This document shows, in pieces, positions 34,563 through 43,025 of a stretch of 64,000 nucleotides of DNA (its first letter is position 1; every line of letters begins with the position of its first letter). The DNA lies in the NCBI GenBank assembly GCA_947501325.1, contig CANMVC010000001.1, positions 806,001-870,000 of the forward strand, given 5' to 3'. The position numbers and the translations under genes were made by a program. The notes beneath the pieces are model-generated. The model was not told the origin of the DNA. It worked only from the letters and a program-made list of their open reading frames with translations, and searched no databases. The stretch comes from an uncultured Sphingomonadaceae bacterium. Lineage in GTDB: Bacteria; Pseudomonadota; Alphaproteobacteria; Sphingomonadales; Sphingomonadaceae.

Positions 34563-36350
34563 ATGATCGAGAATCTCCTGCCGCTCCTCAAATCAACCTT
34601 CGGATTTAACGCCTTTCGCGGGGTGCAGGATCAGGTTCTCGCGCGTGTCATGGACCGGCAGAACACGCTGGCCGTCATGCCCACCGGTGCGGGCAAGTCC
34701 CTGTGCTACCAATTGCCCGCCATTGCCAATGAAGGCACAGTCGTTGTGATTTCTCCGCTAATCGCCTTGATGCACGATCAATTGCGCAGTGCAGAGGCAG
34801 TCGGCATCCGCGCCGCGACGCTGACATCGGCTGACGACAATAGGGCAGAGACGATTGCGCGGCTGAAAGCGGGCGAACTGGACTTGCTCTACGCCGCACC
34901 GGAACGCGCGTCGGGCGAGCATTTCAGGAGCTTGCTCGAACAGACGAAAATCTCGCTTTTCGCGATTGATGAAGCGCATTGTGTTTCGGAATGGGGCCAT
35001 GATTTCAGGCCGGATTATCGCTTGCTGCGTCCCTTGCTCGATCATTTTGGTGATGTACCGCGACTTGCGCTGACCGCAACAGCCGACGCCCATACACGCG
35101 ACGATATTCTTGTGCAGCTGGGTATCGAGCAAGACGGCCTGATCATCGCGGGCTTTGACCGGCCCAATATCCGCTACAGCATTTCGCCGCGCAAGGGCCT
35201 GACCCGGCAGGTCGCCGATCTGGTCGAGCGCGTATCCGGACCAGGGATCATCTATGCCCAGACCCGTAATGCGACCGAAAAAATGGCCGACCAGATTGCC
35301 AGAACCGGCCGCAGCGCGCGCGCCTATCATGCCGGTCTGCCGCCCGAAGTGCGCCAGCGCAATCAAGCCGACTTTGTCGCATCCGAAGATATGGTTATGG
35401 TCGCGACCATCGCTTTCGGCATGGGTATCGACAAGCCCGATGTCCGCTTTGTCGCGCATGCAGGACTGCCCAAATCGATCGAAGCCTATTATCAGGAAAC
35501 CGGGCGCGCGGGGCGCGACGGCGATCCTGCCGAAGCACATATGTTCTGGGGCGCGGAAGATTTCGCCAAAGCGCGGCAAAGGCTTACCGAAGTTGACGAA
35601 CAGCGGTTGAGCAGCGAACGGACGAGATTGGCTGCTCTCGGCGGGCTGGTGGAAGCAGCGGGATGCCGCCGCGCGATTCTGCTCAAGCATTTTGGCGAAG
35701 AGCCTCCCCAAAGCTGCGGCAATTGCGACAATTGTCTGAACGCACCGATGACCCGCAATGTCACCGAGCTCGCGCGCAAATTTCTGTCGGCCGTCTATCG
35801 CACGGGCCAGAGCTTTGGCGTCGGTCATCTGGAAGCGGTTCTAACCGGCAAACAGGAGGATAAGGTCCTCTCTCGTGGGCATGATCAACTCTCGGTTTTC
35901 GATATTGTTGATAGCGAGGAAGCGCCGCTGATCAAACCGGTGTCACGCTCGCTGTTGCTGCGCGACGCCTTGCGCAATACCGAACATGGCGGGTTGATGT
36001 TCGGGCCGGAAGCACGCGCTATATTGAAGGGCGAAGCCGAGGTCGCGATTGTCGAACCACCCAAGCGCGAACGCAAGAAACGGCGCAGCGGCAGTTCGCC
36101 CAATCCGGTTGGCGATCCCCTTTTCGATGCGCTACGAGCCAGGCGTATGGAGCTAGCCAAGGAACAAGGCGTGCCGCCCTATGTGATTTTCCACGACAGC
36201 GTGCTGCGTGATATGACGGGCTTCAAGCCGCGCAGCCTGTCGGCACTGGCCGAACTGCCGGGCATCGGCGCGGCCAAGCTTGAAAAATACGGCGATGATT
36301 TCCTAAATGTGATAAGACAGAGATCAGAAGCACAGGAGGAAAGCGCATGA
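34563..36350 (+). CDS. recQ: ATP-dependent DNA helicase RecQ
   Basis: A 595-residue SF2 helicase. Walker A is MPTGAGKSLCYQLPA near residue 40 and motif II is AIDEAHCVSEWGHDFRPDY (DEAH). Motif VI is QETGRAGRDG, and the zinc-binding cysteines are GCRRAILLKHF...CGNCDNC. The C-terminal HRDC domain (PPYVIFHDSVLRDM) supports full length. It unwinds 3'-5' in recombination and repair. Its stop overlaps the next gene by ATGA. Confidence 0.97.
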   Translation: MIENLLPLLKSTFGFNAFRGVQDQVLARVMDRQNTLAVMPTGAGKSLCYQLPAIANEGTVVVISPLIALMHDQLRSAEAVGIRAATLTSADDNRAETIARLKAGELDLLYAAPERASGEHFRSLLEQTKISLFAIDEAHCVSEWGHDFRPDYRLLRPLLDHFGDVPRLALTATADAHTRDDILVQLGIEQDGLIIAGFDRPNIRYSISPRKGLTRQVADLVERVSGPGIIYAQTRNATEKMADQIARTGRSARAYHAGLPPEVRQRNQADFVASEDMVMVATIAFGMGIDKPDVRFVAHAGLPKSIEAYYQETGRAGRDGDPAEAHMFWGAEDFAKARQRLTEVDEQRLSSERTRLAALGGLVEAAGCRRAILLKHFGEEPPQSCGNCDNCLNAPMTRNVTELARKFLSAVYRTGQSFGVGHLEAVLTGKQEDKVLSRGHDQLSVFDIVDSEEAPLIKPVSRSLLLRDALRNTEHGGLMFGPEARAILKGEAEVAIVEPPKRERKKRRSGSSPNPVGDPLFDALRARRMELAKEQGVPPYVIFHDSVLRDMTGFKPRSLSALAELPGIGAAKLEKYGDDFLNVIRQRSEAQEESA

Positions 36351-36877
36351 AAGCCATGATAATATCGCTTGCGGCTAGCGGCTTGTTGTGGGGTTGCTCC
36401 GCCAGCTCTGCTGAAGAGACTTCCTCTGTTCCTGTAGAAAAGGTTGAAAACATGTTTCGGAAAATAAATGATAAGATCAGTGTATCGCCCCAAATCAGTT
36501 TGGATGATATCGCCACCGCCAAAACCGAAGGCGTGACCCTGATCGTCAACAACCGCCCGGATGGCGAAGACCCTGGCGCCCCGCAAAGCGCGGAAATCGA
36601 GGCGGCAGCGAAAGCGGCGGGTCTGAAATATATCGCCATTCCCATTACGCATAGCGGCTTTTCCGGACCACAAATCGATGCGATGATCGCCGCTTTGGCA
36701 GCTGATGACAAAGTCCTGGCCTATTGCCGGTCCGGCACGCGCTCGACCTTGCTATGGTCGCTGGCGCAAGCGAAGCAGGGCGTAGCGCCCGACGAGATTG
36801 CGCGGCTGGCCGGGAATGCCGGTTATGACATCACGCCGGTAAGGGCGATGGTCGATGCGCTGTCGGGCGGTCAATAG
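36347..36877 (+). CDS. TIGR01244-family phosphatase/sulfurtransferase-like protein with lipobox
   Basis: A 176-residue protein. The domain starts at MFRKINDKISVSPQISL (about residue 36) and has VLAYCRSGTRS near residue 125, a Cys-x5-Arg phosphatase/rhodanese-like active site. In front of the usual family start is a lipoprotein-like leader (ISLAASGLLWGC). The ATG at 36347 has AGGAGG upstream and overlaps recQ by ATGA, which favours the long form. Relatives act on sulfur or persulfide chemistry in the cytoplasm; a periplasmic form would be unusual. Confidence 0.8.
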   Translation: MKAMIISLAASGLLWGCSASSAEETSSVPVEKVENMFRKINDKISVSPQISLDDIATAKTEGVTLIVNNRPDGEDPGAPQSAEIEAAAKAAGLKYIAIPITHSGFSGPQIDAMIAALAADDKVLAYCRSGTRSTLLWSLAQAKQGVAPDEIARLAGNAGYDITPVRAMVDALSGGQ

Positions 36878-36888
36878 CTCTAGCTTCC

Positions 36889-36907
36889 GCTCCCTCAAGG
36901 GGAGAGG
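36889..36907. repeat. Single REP-like half (CTCCCTCAAGGGGAGAGG)
   Basis: Matches one arm of the inverted pair at 59669-59826. It lies after the TIGR01244 gene and before the sterol desaturase gene, where there is no room for a gene. Confidence 0.5.
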
Positions 36908-36928
36908 AGTAAAAATCTAGACAGCAAC

Positions 36929-36942
36929 TTACATTCATGTAA
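36929..36942. promoter_or_regulatory. Short palindrome before sterol desaturase
   Basis: TTACAT TC ATGTAA is a perfect 6-base dyad, in the style of TetR/AcrR operators, ending 12 bases before the ATG of the sterol desaturase gene. No TetR-type gene is nearby. It may control this gene or simply be chance. Confidence 0.35.
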
Positions 36943-36953
36943 ATACTCGGTGC

Positions 36954-37919
36954 ATGGAGAGCTTTCCTTCCCCTACCCTCTGGGCGATTCCCTTTTTCGT
37001 GGCGACGGTCGCGGGTGAATGGCTGTGGAGCCGGAAAAACAAGAGCATCCGCTATGAGACGAAGGATGCGATGACTTCGTTACTGCTGGGTACAGGTAGC
37101 CTCGTCGCCGGCGTTTTGACGGGTGGGATGGTGCTCGCCCTGTCTCTATGGGTCTACGAATATCGCCTGTTCGACTTCCAAGTCACTTGGGCCAACGCGC
37201 TATGGCTGGTGCCGATCGCGTTCATTCTCGACGATTTTGCCTATTACTGGTTTCATCGCACAGCCCATCGCATTCGCTGGTTCTGGGCCGCGCATGTCAT
37301 CCATCACAGCAGCCAGCATTATAATCTGACCACCGCGCTGCGTCAGACATGGACCGGCTTTTTCGCGCTCAGTTTCATCTTCCGCATGCCCCTCTTTTTT
37401 CTGGGTTTTCCGCCCGCGCTGATCTTCTTTCTTGCCGGCGTCAATCTGGTCTATCAATATTGGATCCATACCGAAGCGATTGACCGGATGCCGCGCTGGT
37501 TTGAAGCGGTCATGAACACGCCATCACACCACCGCGTCCATCATGCGACCAATCCGCGCTATCTCGACCGCAACTATGCGGGGGTATTCATTACCTGGGA
37601 CAAGATGTTCGGGACGTTTGAGCCGGAAACGGCGGATGAAAAAATCGAATATGGCATCGTTAAAAACCTGACCAGCTATAATGTCCTTTGGGCCGCCTTT
37701 CACGAGTGGATCGGTATCTTTAAGGATCTATGGTCAGCGCCGTGGCGCTACAAATTAAACTATCTGATAAAACCGCCCGGGTGGAGCCATGATGGCTCCC
37801 GGGAAAACAGTGAGACCATAAAGGCGCGCTGGGCAAAGCAGGAGAGAATGAAATGGCAGAATATGACATCATCGTCATCGGCGGCGGATCAGCAGGCAGC
37901 GCGGTTGCCGGACGGCTGA
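36954..37919 (+). CDS. Sterol desaturase/fatty acid hydroxylase family protein
   Basis: A 321-residue membrane protein with four to five helices and the three histidine motifs of the family: HRTAHR, HVIHHSSQHYN and HHRVHHATN, which bind a di-iron centre. Relatives insert oxygen or double bonds into lipids using O2. In sphingomonads the substrate may be a carotenoid, hopanoid or fatty acid; not visible here. The next gene starts before its end (37853), so they are probably co-transcribed. Confidence 0.9.
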   Translation: MESFPSPTLWAIPFFVATVAGEWLWSRKNKSIRYETKDAMTSLLLGTGSLVAGVLTGGMVLALSLWVYEYRLFDFQVTWANALWLVPIAFILDDFAYYWFHRTAHRIRWFWAAHVIHHSSQHYNLTTALRQTWTGFFALSFIFRMPLFFLGFPPALIFFLAGVNLVYQYWIHTEAIDRMPRWFEAVMNTPSHHRVHHATNPRYLDRNYAGVFITWDKMFGTFEPETADEKIEYGIVKNLTSYNVLWAAFHEWIGIFKDLWSAPWRYKLNYLIKPPGWSHDGSRENSETIKARWAKQERMKWQNMTSSSSAADQQAARLPDG

Positions 37920-39439
37920 GCGAAGACGGCAAGCGGTCCGTCTGCCTGATTGAGGCCGGAGGAAATAATAATAATTTCCTGGTCAAGACGCCGGGCATGA
38001 TGCCGTTTCTGCTGAAAAACGCCAACTGGAAATTTGATACTGTCCCGCAAAAGGGACTGAACGGCCGGATAGGCTATCAGCCGCGCGGACGCGGTCTCGG
38101 CGGTTCCAGTGCAATCAACGCAATGGTCTATATTCGCGGCAATAAATGGGATTATGACAATTGGGCCGCTCTCGGATGTGATGGCTGGAGCTATGATGAT
38201 GTCCTGCCCTATTTCAAACGTTCTGAAAGCAACGAGCGGGGCGGCGATGCCTATCATGGAGGGGATGGCCCGCTCTCCGTATCCGATCAGAAATGGCCAA
38301 ACCCGGGCAGTGTCGCCTTTGTCGAAGCCGCCCGCAATTTACAGATTCCGATCCTTGATGATTTCAACGGCGCCGCGCAAGAAGGTATGGGCATATACCA
38401 GGTTACCCAGAAAGACGGGGAACGCTGGTCAGCCGCGCGGGCCTATGTTGAACCCGGTCGGAACCGGCAAAATCTCGATATCAAGACGAAATCCCTGGTG
38501 GAAAAGCTGATCATCGAGAATGGCCGCGTAACCGGCGTTCAAATCAAGCGGGGGCGCAAACAGGAAACGCTAACCGCAAAGGGCGCCGTGGTGCTGTCCG
38601 CTGGTGCCTTTGGGACACCCCATATCCTGCAATTATCGGGCATTGGTCCAGCCGAGCATCTGAAAGAAAAGGGTGTGGCGGTCGCGGCTGACAAACCGGA
38701 AGTGGGTTCAAATCTGAAAGATCATATCGATTTCGTCTCGGGCTATCAGACGGAATCCAAAGAACTGATCGGGGATTCCCTGCAGGGCACGATGCGCATG
38801 GGCAAAGCGATTCTGGAGCACCGGATGAAGCGCACCGGTATCATGACCACGCCCTATGCTGAAGCAGGCGGATTCTGGAGCTCCAGCCCGGACGTACCGG
38901 CTCCTGATATCCAATATCATTTTGTACCCGCGATGCTCGAAGATCATGGCCGCGAAAAGGTCAAAGGCCATGGCTTTAGCTGTCACGCCTGTGTTCTGCG
39001 TCCGCATAGCAAAGGCACGGTGCGGCTTGGTTCTACTGACCCCACGGCGCCGCCCGCTATTGATCCGAATTTCCTCGACGATGACCGCGACATCGCGACC
39101 CTGCGCAAAGGCGTCCGGCATATGCAGCGGATCATGGAAGCCCCGCCGCTGACGGATTTCAAGCCGACCAACCGTCACCCGATTGACATGAGCAACGATG
39201 ATGCGCTCGATGCGCTGATCCGTGAACGGGCGGATACCGTCTATCATCCCGTCGGCACTTGCCGCATGGGCAGCGACGATGACGCTGTTGTCGATAGCCG
39301 CTTGAAATTCAAGGGATTGGATGGCCTCTATATCGCCGATGCGTCGATCATGCCGGAAATCATCAGCGGCAATACCAACGCGCCGAGCATCATGATCGGC
39401 GAACGCGCGGCGGACTTTATCAAAGCGGATCTGGCCTAA
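37853..39439 (+). CDS. GMC-family FAD oxidoreductase (choline/alcohol dehydrogenase-like)
   Basis: A 528-residue soluble protein with the FAD-binding motif IIVIGGGSAGSAVAGRLSE at the start and the GMC signatures GRGLGGSSAINAMVY near residue 80 and VLSAGAFGTPHILQLSG near residue 245. The C-terminal region has YHPVGTCRMG, where the catalytic His lies, and NTNAPSIMIGERAAD. It oxidises a primary alcohol, perhaps choline or an aliphatic or terpenoid alcohol. It overlaps the sterol desaturase gene, suggesting a lipid- or terpenoid-related substrate, an inference from context only. Confidence 0.93.
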   Translation: MAEYDIIVIGGGSAGSAVAGRLSEDGKRSVCLIEAGGNNNNFLVKTPGMMPFLLKNANWKFDTVPQKGLNGRIGYQPRGRGLGGSSAINAMVYIRGNKWDYDNWAALGCDGWSYDDVLPYFKRSESNERGGDAYHGGDGPLSVSDQKWPNPGSVAFVEAARNLQIPILDDFNGAAQEGMGIYQVTQKDGERWSAARAYVEPGRNRQNLDIKTKSLVEKLIIENGRVTGVQIKRGRKQETLTAKGAVVLSAGAFGTPHILQLSGIGPAEHLKEKGVAVAADKPEVGSNLKDHIDFVSGYQTESKELIGDSLQGTMRMGKAILEHRMKRTGIMTTPYAEAGGFWSSSPDVPAPDIQYHFVPAMLEDHGREKVKGHGFSCHACVLRPHSKGTVRLGSTDPTAPPAIDPNFLDDDRDIATLRKGVRHMQRIMEAPPLTDFKPTNRHPIDMSNDDALDALIRERADTVYHPVGTCRMGSDDDAVVDSRLKFKGLDGLYIADASIMPEIISGNTNAPSIMIGERAADFIKADLA

Positions 39440-39465
39440 CCGTCGACGCTTCCATTACCTATTCC

Positions 39466-39534
39466 CGTTCGCCCTGAGCTTGTCGAAGGGTATCTAAAGA
39501 CCATAGGTGGCGTTCGACAAGCTCAGGGCGAACG
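39466..39534. repeat. Sphingomonad-type intergenic palindrome
   Basis: Exact 22-base inverted arms (39466-39487 and 39513-39534) of the GTTCGCCCTGAGCTTGTCGA type, with a 25-base loop. Repeats of this kind are known to be scattered in sphingomonads and other bacteria. A leftward open frame through it is an artefact. Confidence 0.85.
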
Positions 39535-39582
39535 GTTTGATTTAACAAGGCAGGATCCGAAGCACATCGGATTTCCAAACCG

Positions 39583-40653
39583 CTAGGCCAAAATCGTATA
39601 CCCTTCATCACCCTGCCCACGGCACATCTGTTTGGACACGCGGGTTTCTTTACCATCAATAATGGCGACATCGGTGATGTTCAGGCATTTGCGGCCATTG
39701 GGCTGCGTATTGAGCGCGGTGACGGTTGACGATCCGGAGACACCGGCCCGTGTCGGACTCTTCCATGTTGCGGTTGCGCCGACTTCCTCTTTTTTGGTCA
39801 CTTCAATCGTAGCTTCCACTGCCTCTTTCTGTTCCTCTTCGGTAAGCTGACAAGCAATTTCGCCGACTAATACGGCGCCGGCAGCACTGGAAATCAATGT
39901 GCCGATTTTCCCGAGGCCCGCTGCATTACCAGCGACACCGCCCAAAAGACCGCCCAGTACACCACCGCGTTTTTTGGCTTTTTTACATTTCTGAGGACCT
40001 GTGGATTTTTTCGCGCTTTTGCTTTTGCCGTCTTTTTTGCCTTTGTCGGATTTCTCATCGACAGCAACATATTCCGGCACGTCGTAACCGCCACAACCGG
40101 TGTTGAAGCAGAAACGATCCTGCAAATAGGCGCGATCCTGCTGGTAACGGGATTCAAGCGCCCGATAGTCTTCGAGATTGGCACCATCGGGATCGGATGC
40201 ACTATGTTCCTGCATCATTGCCTTGTAAAAATCATCCCGGTTTTTCGCGGAATATTCCATTTTACCGGCTACTTTATCGGTATAGATCGACGATATCATA
40301 TTTTGGTGATCAATCATCTGCTGTCGAAAAGGCGTCAGCACCTCTGCATAATAGCGGTCGAGTAATATCGTGCAGCGATTAATATCTTCAGCTTTATCGA
40401 AGGGTGCGGCAATTTTCTGAAAATCTTCGCGGCAATCGGGATAGCCATCCTGGCTCAATATCGGGGTTGCCGGCAATATCGGCAGATCAGGTTCCGCAAT
40501 GACCGGAGCAACATAGGCGCGATCGCTCTCTGAGACAGTAGTATCGCTGCCCGCCTGCGCATCTTGATCCTGAGCAAAAACAGGCGCGCCAGCGCTGGAT
40601 AGCAAAGACGCTGCTATTATAGCCTGAAACATTGTTCGCATTTTTGTTGGCAT
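39583..40653 (-). CDS. Exported protein with glycine-zipper segment, 356 aa
   Basis: A signal peptide (RTMFQAIIAASLLSSAGAPVFAQ) starts after an optional 4-residue extension. The N-terminal half (residues 40-190) contains paired cysteines (YPDCREDF, INRCTIL, FCFNTGCGGYD). A lysine-rich linker follows, then a glycine-zipper (GGVLGGLLGGVAGNAAGLG, LISSAAGAVLVGEIACQL) and a C-terminal domain with TATWKSPTRAGVSGSSTVT. It looks like an envelope-surface protein, perhaps outer-membrane anchored. No homologue family is recognised. Confidence 0.75.
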   Translation of the reverse strand: MPTKMRTMFQAIIAASLLSSAGAPVFAQDQDAQAGSDTTVSESDRAYVAPVIAEPDLPILPATPILSQDGYPDCREDFQKIAAPFDKAEDINRCTILLDRYYAEVLTPFRQQMIDHQNMISSIYTDKVAGKMEYSAKNRDDFYKAMMQEHSASDPDGANLEDYRALESRYQQDRAYLQDRFCFNTGCGGYDVPEYVAVDEKSDKGKKDGKSKSAKKSTGPQKCKKAKKRGGVLGGLLGGVAGNAAGLGKIGTLISSAAGAVLVGEIACQLTEEEQKEAVEATIEVTKKEEVGATATWKSPTRAGVSGSSTVTALNTQPNGRKCLNITDVAIIDGKETRVSKQMCRGQGDEGYTILA

Positions 40654-40838
40654 GCCTTTTCACTCCCCCTCACCAATTGCTAGCTTTAAACCGTCATTGC
40701 CGCAACCATCGCTGGCTACAACAATTCGTGAAAGGTAACTATACACGGGTTTCTAGCTTCAACTGTGAAATATCGCACTTCTTGTGGCAAAAATAATCTT
40801 AGCCTATGATATGCTAGCGTTAATCGGAAAGAACAGCC

Positions 40839-41561
40839 ATGAACAGATATTGCAAATCATTGATCGCGCTAACCGCAATGTTCGCTGTACAGGGCAATAC
40901 GTCGCCAAAGGGCGAGCCGGTGATGGATGCGGAAAACCCGACCTGCCCCGCCAAGCCCAACTGGACAAGCAACAAGAAAATGAAGCTTACGCCGGTTGAA
41001 CGCGGTGGCACCAAAGTGTTGCTCGCGGAAGGCGTCGTCGATATCGACCTGCCCGAACGCCTGAAAAAAACACTGGCGGACAATCCAGACATTACCGAAA
41101 TCTGGCTGCGCTCGCCCGGTGGCCATGCCCGCGCTGGCAATGAAGCGGGCCGAGTCATTCGCGAATTGGGCGGCTTGATAATCACCCGTATTCCGGCCGG
41201 GTGGACCTGTTTCAGTGCCTGCAATTTTGTGTTTATGGGCGGCCGCGCCCGTATCATTGAAGCTGATGGCGACTTCATGGTCCATATGTTTACCATGACC
41301 GGAGATCGCAACGCGATTAATTACAGTATCGAGATGGGCACCGATTCCACGGTCGAGCTTATTGGTGAAGTGGAACAGGAAAGCGCGCTGCTAGCAACCG
41401 AGGATAATGACTTCCTGATCCGTATGGGCGTTTCACGCAAGCTGCTGACCGACATCATGTATAAACAAAAAGCGGTCAAAACGGATGGGACAGACCAATC
41501 CACGCGCCGCTGCCTGACCAAAAAAGAGGCGCTGCAGTATAATGTCGCCAATGTAGATTAG
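40839..41561 (+). CDS. Periplasmic ClpP-like fold protein
   Basis: A 240-residue protein with a weak signal peptide (MNRYCKSLIALTAMFAVQG). The core resembles ClpP/SDH-type folds: GVVDIDLPERLKKTL, EIWLRSPGGHARAGNEAGRV, and PAGWTCFSACNFVFMGGRAR, where a serine sits at the expected nucleophile region. A HMFTMTG segment follows. Proteins of this type are often annotated as periplasmic ClpP-like in alphaproteobacteria. Proteolytic activity cannot be concluded. Monocistronic, next to the S1/P1 nuclease. Confidence 0.7.
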   Translation: MNRYCKSLIALTAMFAVQGNTSPKGEPVMDAENPTCPAKPNWTSNKKMKLTPVERGGTKVLLAEGVVDIDLPERLKKTLADNPDITEIWLRSPGGHARAGNEAGRVIRELGGLIITRIPAGWTCFSACNFVFMGGRARIIEADGDFMVHMFTMTGDRNAINYSIEMGTDSTVELIGEVEQESALLATEDNDFLIRMGVSRKLLTDIMYKQKAVKTDGTDQSTRRCLTKKEALQYNVANVD

Positions 41562-41633
41562 GGCTTGTCCTCACGGTGTCTTAGCGGTCAAAGGTTACAC
41601 ATTATCGTAATCAAAATGGCGCACTAGACCCTG

Positions 41634-42470
41634 ATGCTGAAAAAACTCTTCATTCTCGCTCTGTTCCTCTGCCCAACTCCTGCGCTCGCATGGGCGGAAT
41701 ATGCGCACCGCACGATTGCCGGAATTGCCGAGGCCAATATAGATCGGTCAACCAAAGCGCGGATGAATCAGCTTTTCCGCTCCCAAGCATTACTCGGAAC
41801 ACCCAAATGCGACCTCAAAAACATCGGCGATGCCAGCGTCTGGCCCGATTGTGTCCGGCGCGACCGTTTGCGGTGGGGTTATACCAGCCCGTGGCACTAT
41901 CAAAATGTCGATATCTGCAAGCCGTTTGATCTGAAAAGTGCCTGCCGCAACGGCAATTGCGTTTCCGCGCAGATTGATCGCAATGCGGCGCTCTTGAAGG
42001 ACAAGTCGCTGCCAGCTCATGTCCGGCTCGAAGCGTTAACCTTTCTGGTCCATTTCGTCGGGGACATGCATATGCCGCTCCACAGCGGTGATCGCAGTGA
42101 TCGCGGCGGCAATGATGTCAGCGCAGCCTATGGTTTGATAGAAGGCCGGATGAACCTGCATTGGCTGTGGGATGGACCATTGGCGGAACGCGCCATTACC
42201 GATGGGCCGGAAATGGTCCGCCGCTATAGCGCCGAAGAAAAATCCGATAAGTCATTTGGAACGACAGACTTTTGGGCGTTGCAAGCGTGGCAAGTCTCGC
42301 GCGACTATAGCTATCCGACCGCTGAGGACCAACCCTCTTGCGGCCCCAAGCTGACCCGCCGAGGCAAAGTGGATAATGATGAGATCCGGATGCTCATCCC
42401 CCCCGCACGACTCCAGATCGAACGCGCGGGCCTGCGACTCGCGCGATTGCTGGAAGAGTCCTTAAATTAG
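41634..42470 (+). CDS. S1/P1-type secreted nuclease
   Basis: A 278-residue zinc-dependent phospholipase C/P1 nuclease-like protein. After the signal peptide (ILALFLCPTPALA) the mature start WAEYAHRTIAGIAEANI gives the N-terminal Trp and His ligands. Other ligands appear in SPWHYQNVDIC, LVHFVGDMHMPLHSGDRSDR and HWLWDG. It hydrolyses single-stranded nucleic acids at 3'-5' bonds in the periplasm or outside. It carries five or more cysteines for disulfides. Confidence 0.9.
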   Translation: MLKKLFILALFLCPTPALAWAEYAHRTIAGIAEANIDRSTKARMNQLFRSQALLGTPKCDLKNIGDASVWPDCVRRDRLRWGYTSPWHYQNVDICKPFDLKSACRNGNCVSAQIDRNAALLKDKSLPAHVRLEALTFLVHFVGDMHMPLHSGDRSDRGGNDVSAAYGLIEGRMNLHWLWDGPLAERAITDGPEMVRRYSAEEKSDKSFGTTDFWALQAWQVSRDYSYPTAEDQPSCGPKLTRRGKVDNDEIRMLIPPARLQIERAGLRLARLLEESLN

Positions 42471-42729
42471 AGGATTTTAACCCTTTTTTAAGGATATCTG
42501 TCAATATTTGGCAGTTTTTGGTAACTTTTTTTTAACAGTTTTTTCCTCTGTGTTTCAACAGCTTGGGGACAGATGTGCCAAATGTCACGCCCAGATGGCG
42601 GAAAAATCCTATCTAGATTTTTGTGAACCTCTATCTCTTCATCGACGGAAAGAAACGGTTCACCGTCAATCGAGTAACGAAACTTAGTGTCATGCGTAAC
42701 ACATTTGGCAATAAAGAGAAGGAAGCACG

Positions 42730-43011
42730 ATGTATTTGTCCCCAAGATCATTCGTCAACCGTCCTCAAGACGTATTGGCCGAAACGAGCAGTCCGCAAAA
42801 AGCGGCCGTGCTGCAACGCGGATATCAACCAATGTACCATCTGGACATTGTCAATCGCTGCCCAGGTTGTGGCAAGTCACACTGGCATGTTGGCCGGTTC
42901 AGTGCAGAATGCGCACATTGCGAAACGGCTTTGCCGCTAGCCATTGTGTCCAGCCAGCCCATGGAACCCCGCTTTACCGAAAGCTTCAGCAAAACGGCAA
43001 TGGCGGCTTGA
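42730..43011 (+). CDS. Zinc-ribbon protein, 93 aa
   Basis: ATG at 42730 with AGAAGGAAGC upstream. The middle holds a zinc ribbon: RCPGCGKSHWHVGRF then ECAHCETALPLA, i.e. CxxC...CxxC. The rest is polar and not conserved in a way I know. It stands alone. Zinc ribbon proteins of this size often modulate transcription or translation. The preceding 42471-42729 holds only AT-rich promoter-like sequence with T-runs. Confidence 0.72.
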   Translation: MYLSPRSFVNRPQDVLAETSSPQKAAVLQRGYQPMYHLDIVNRCPGCGKSHWHVGRFSAECAHCETALPLAIVSSQPMEPRFTESFSKTAMAA

Positions 43012-43025
43012 ACCGGTTGAGCATT

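Noticed and set aside
34758-35828. Leftward open frame of 356 codons antisense to recQ
   Set aside because: Shadow of recQ, whose helicase motifs are intact.
39459-39671. Leftward 70-codon frame over the 22-base palindrome
   Set aside because: Product of palindromic repeat sequence plus an out-of-frame part of the neighbouring gene.
42488-42751. Leftward 87-codon frame upstream of the zinc-ribbon gene
   Set aside because: No ribosome site, no motif, and it runs antisense over the promoter region and start of the zinc-ribbon gene.
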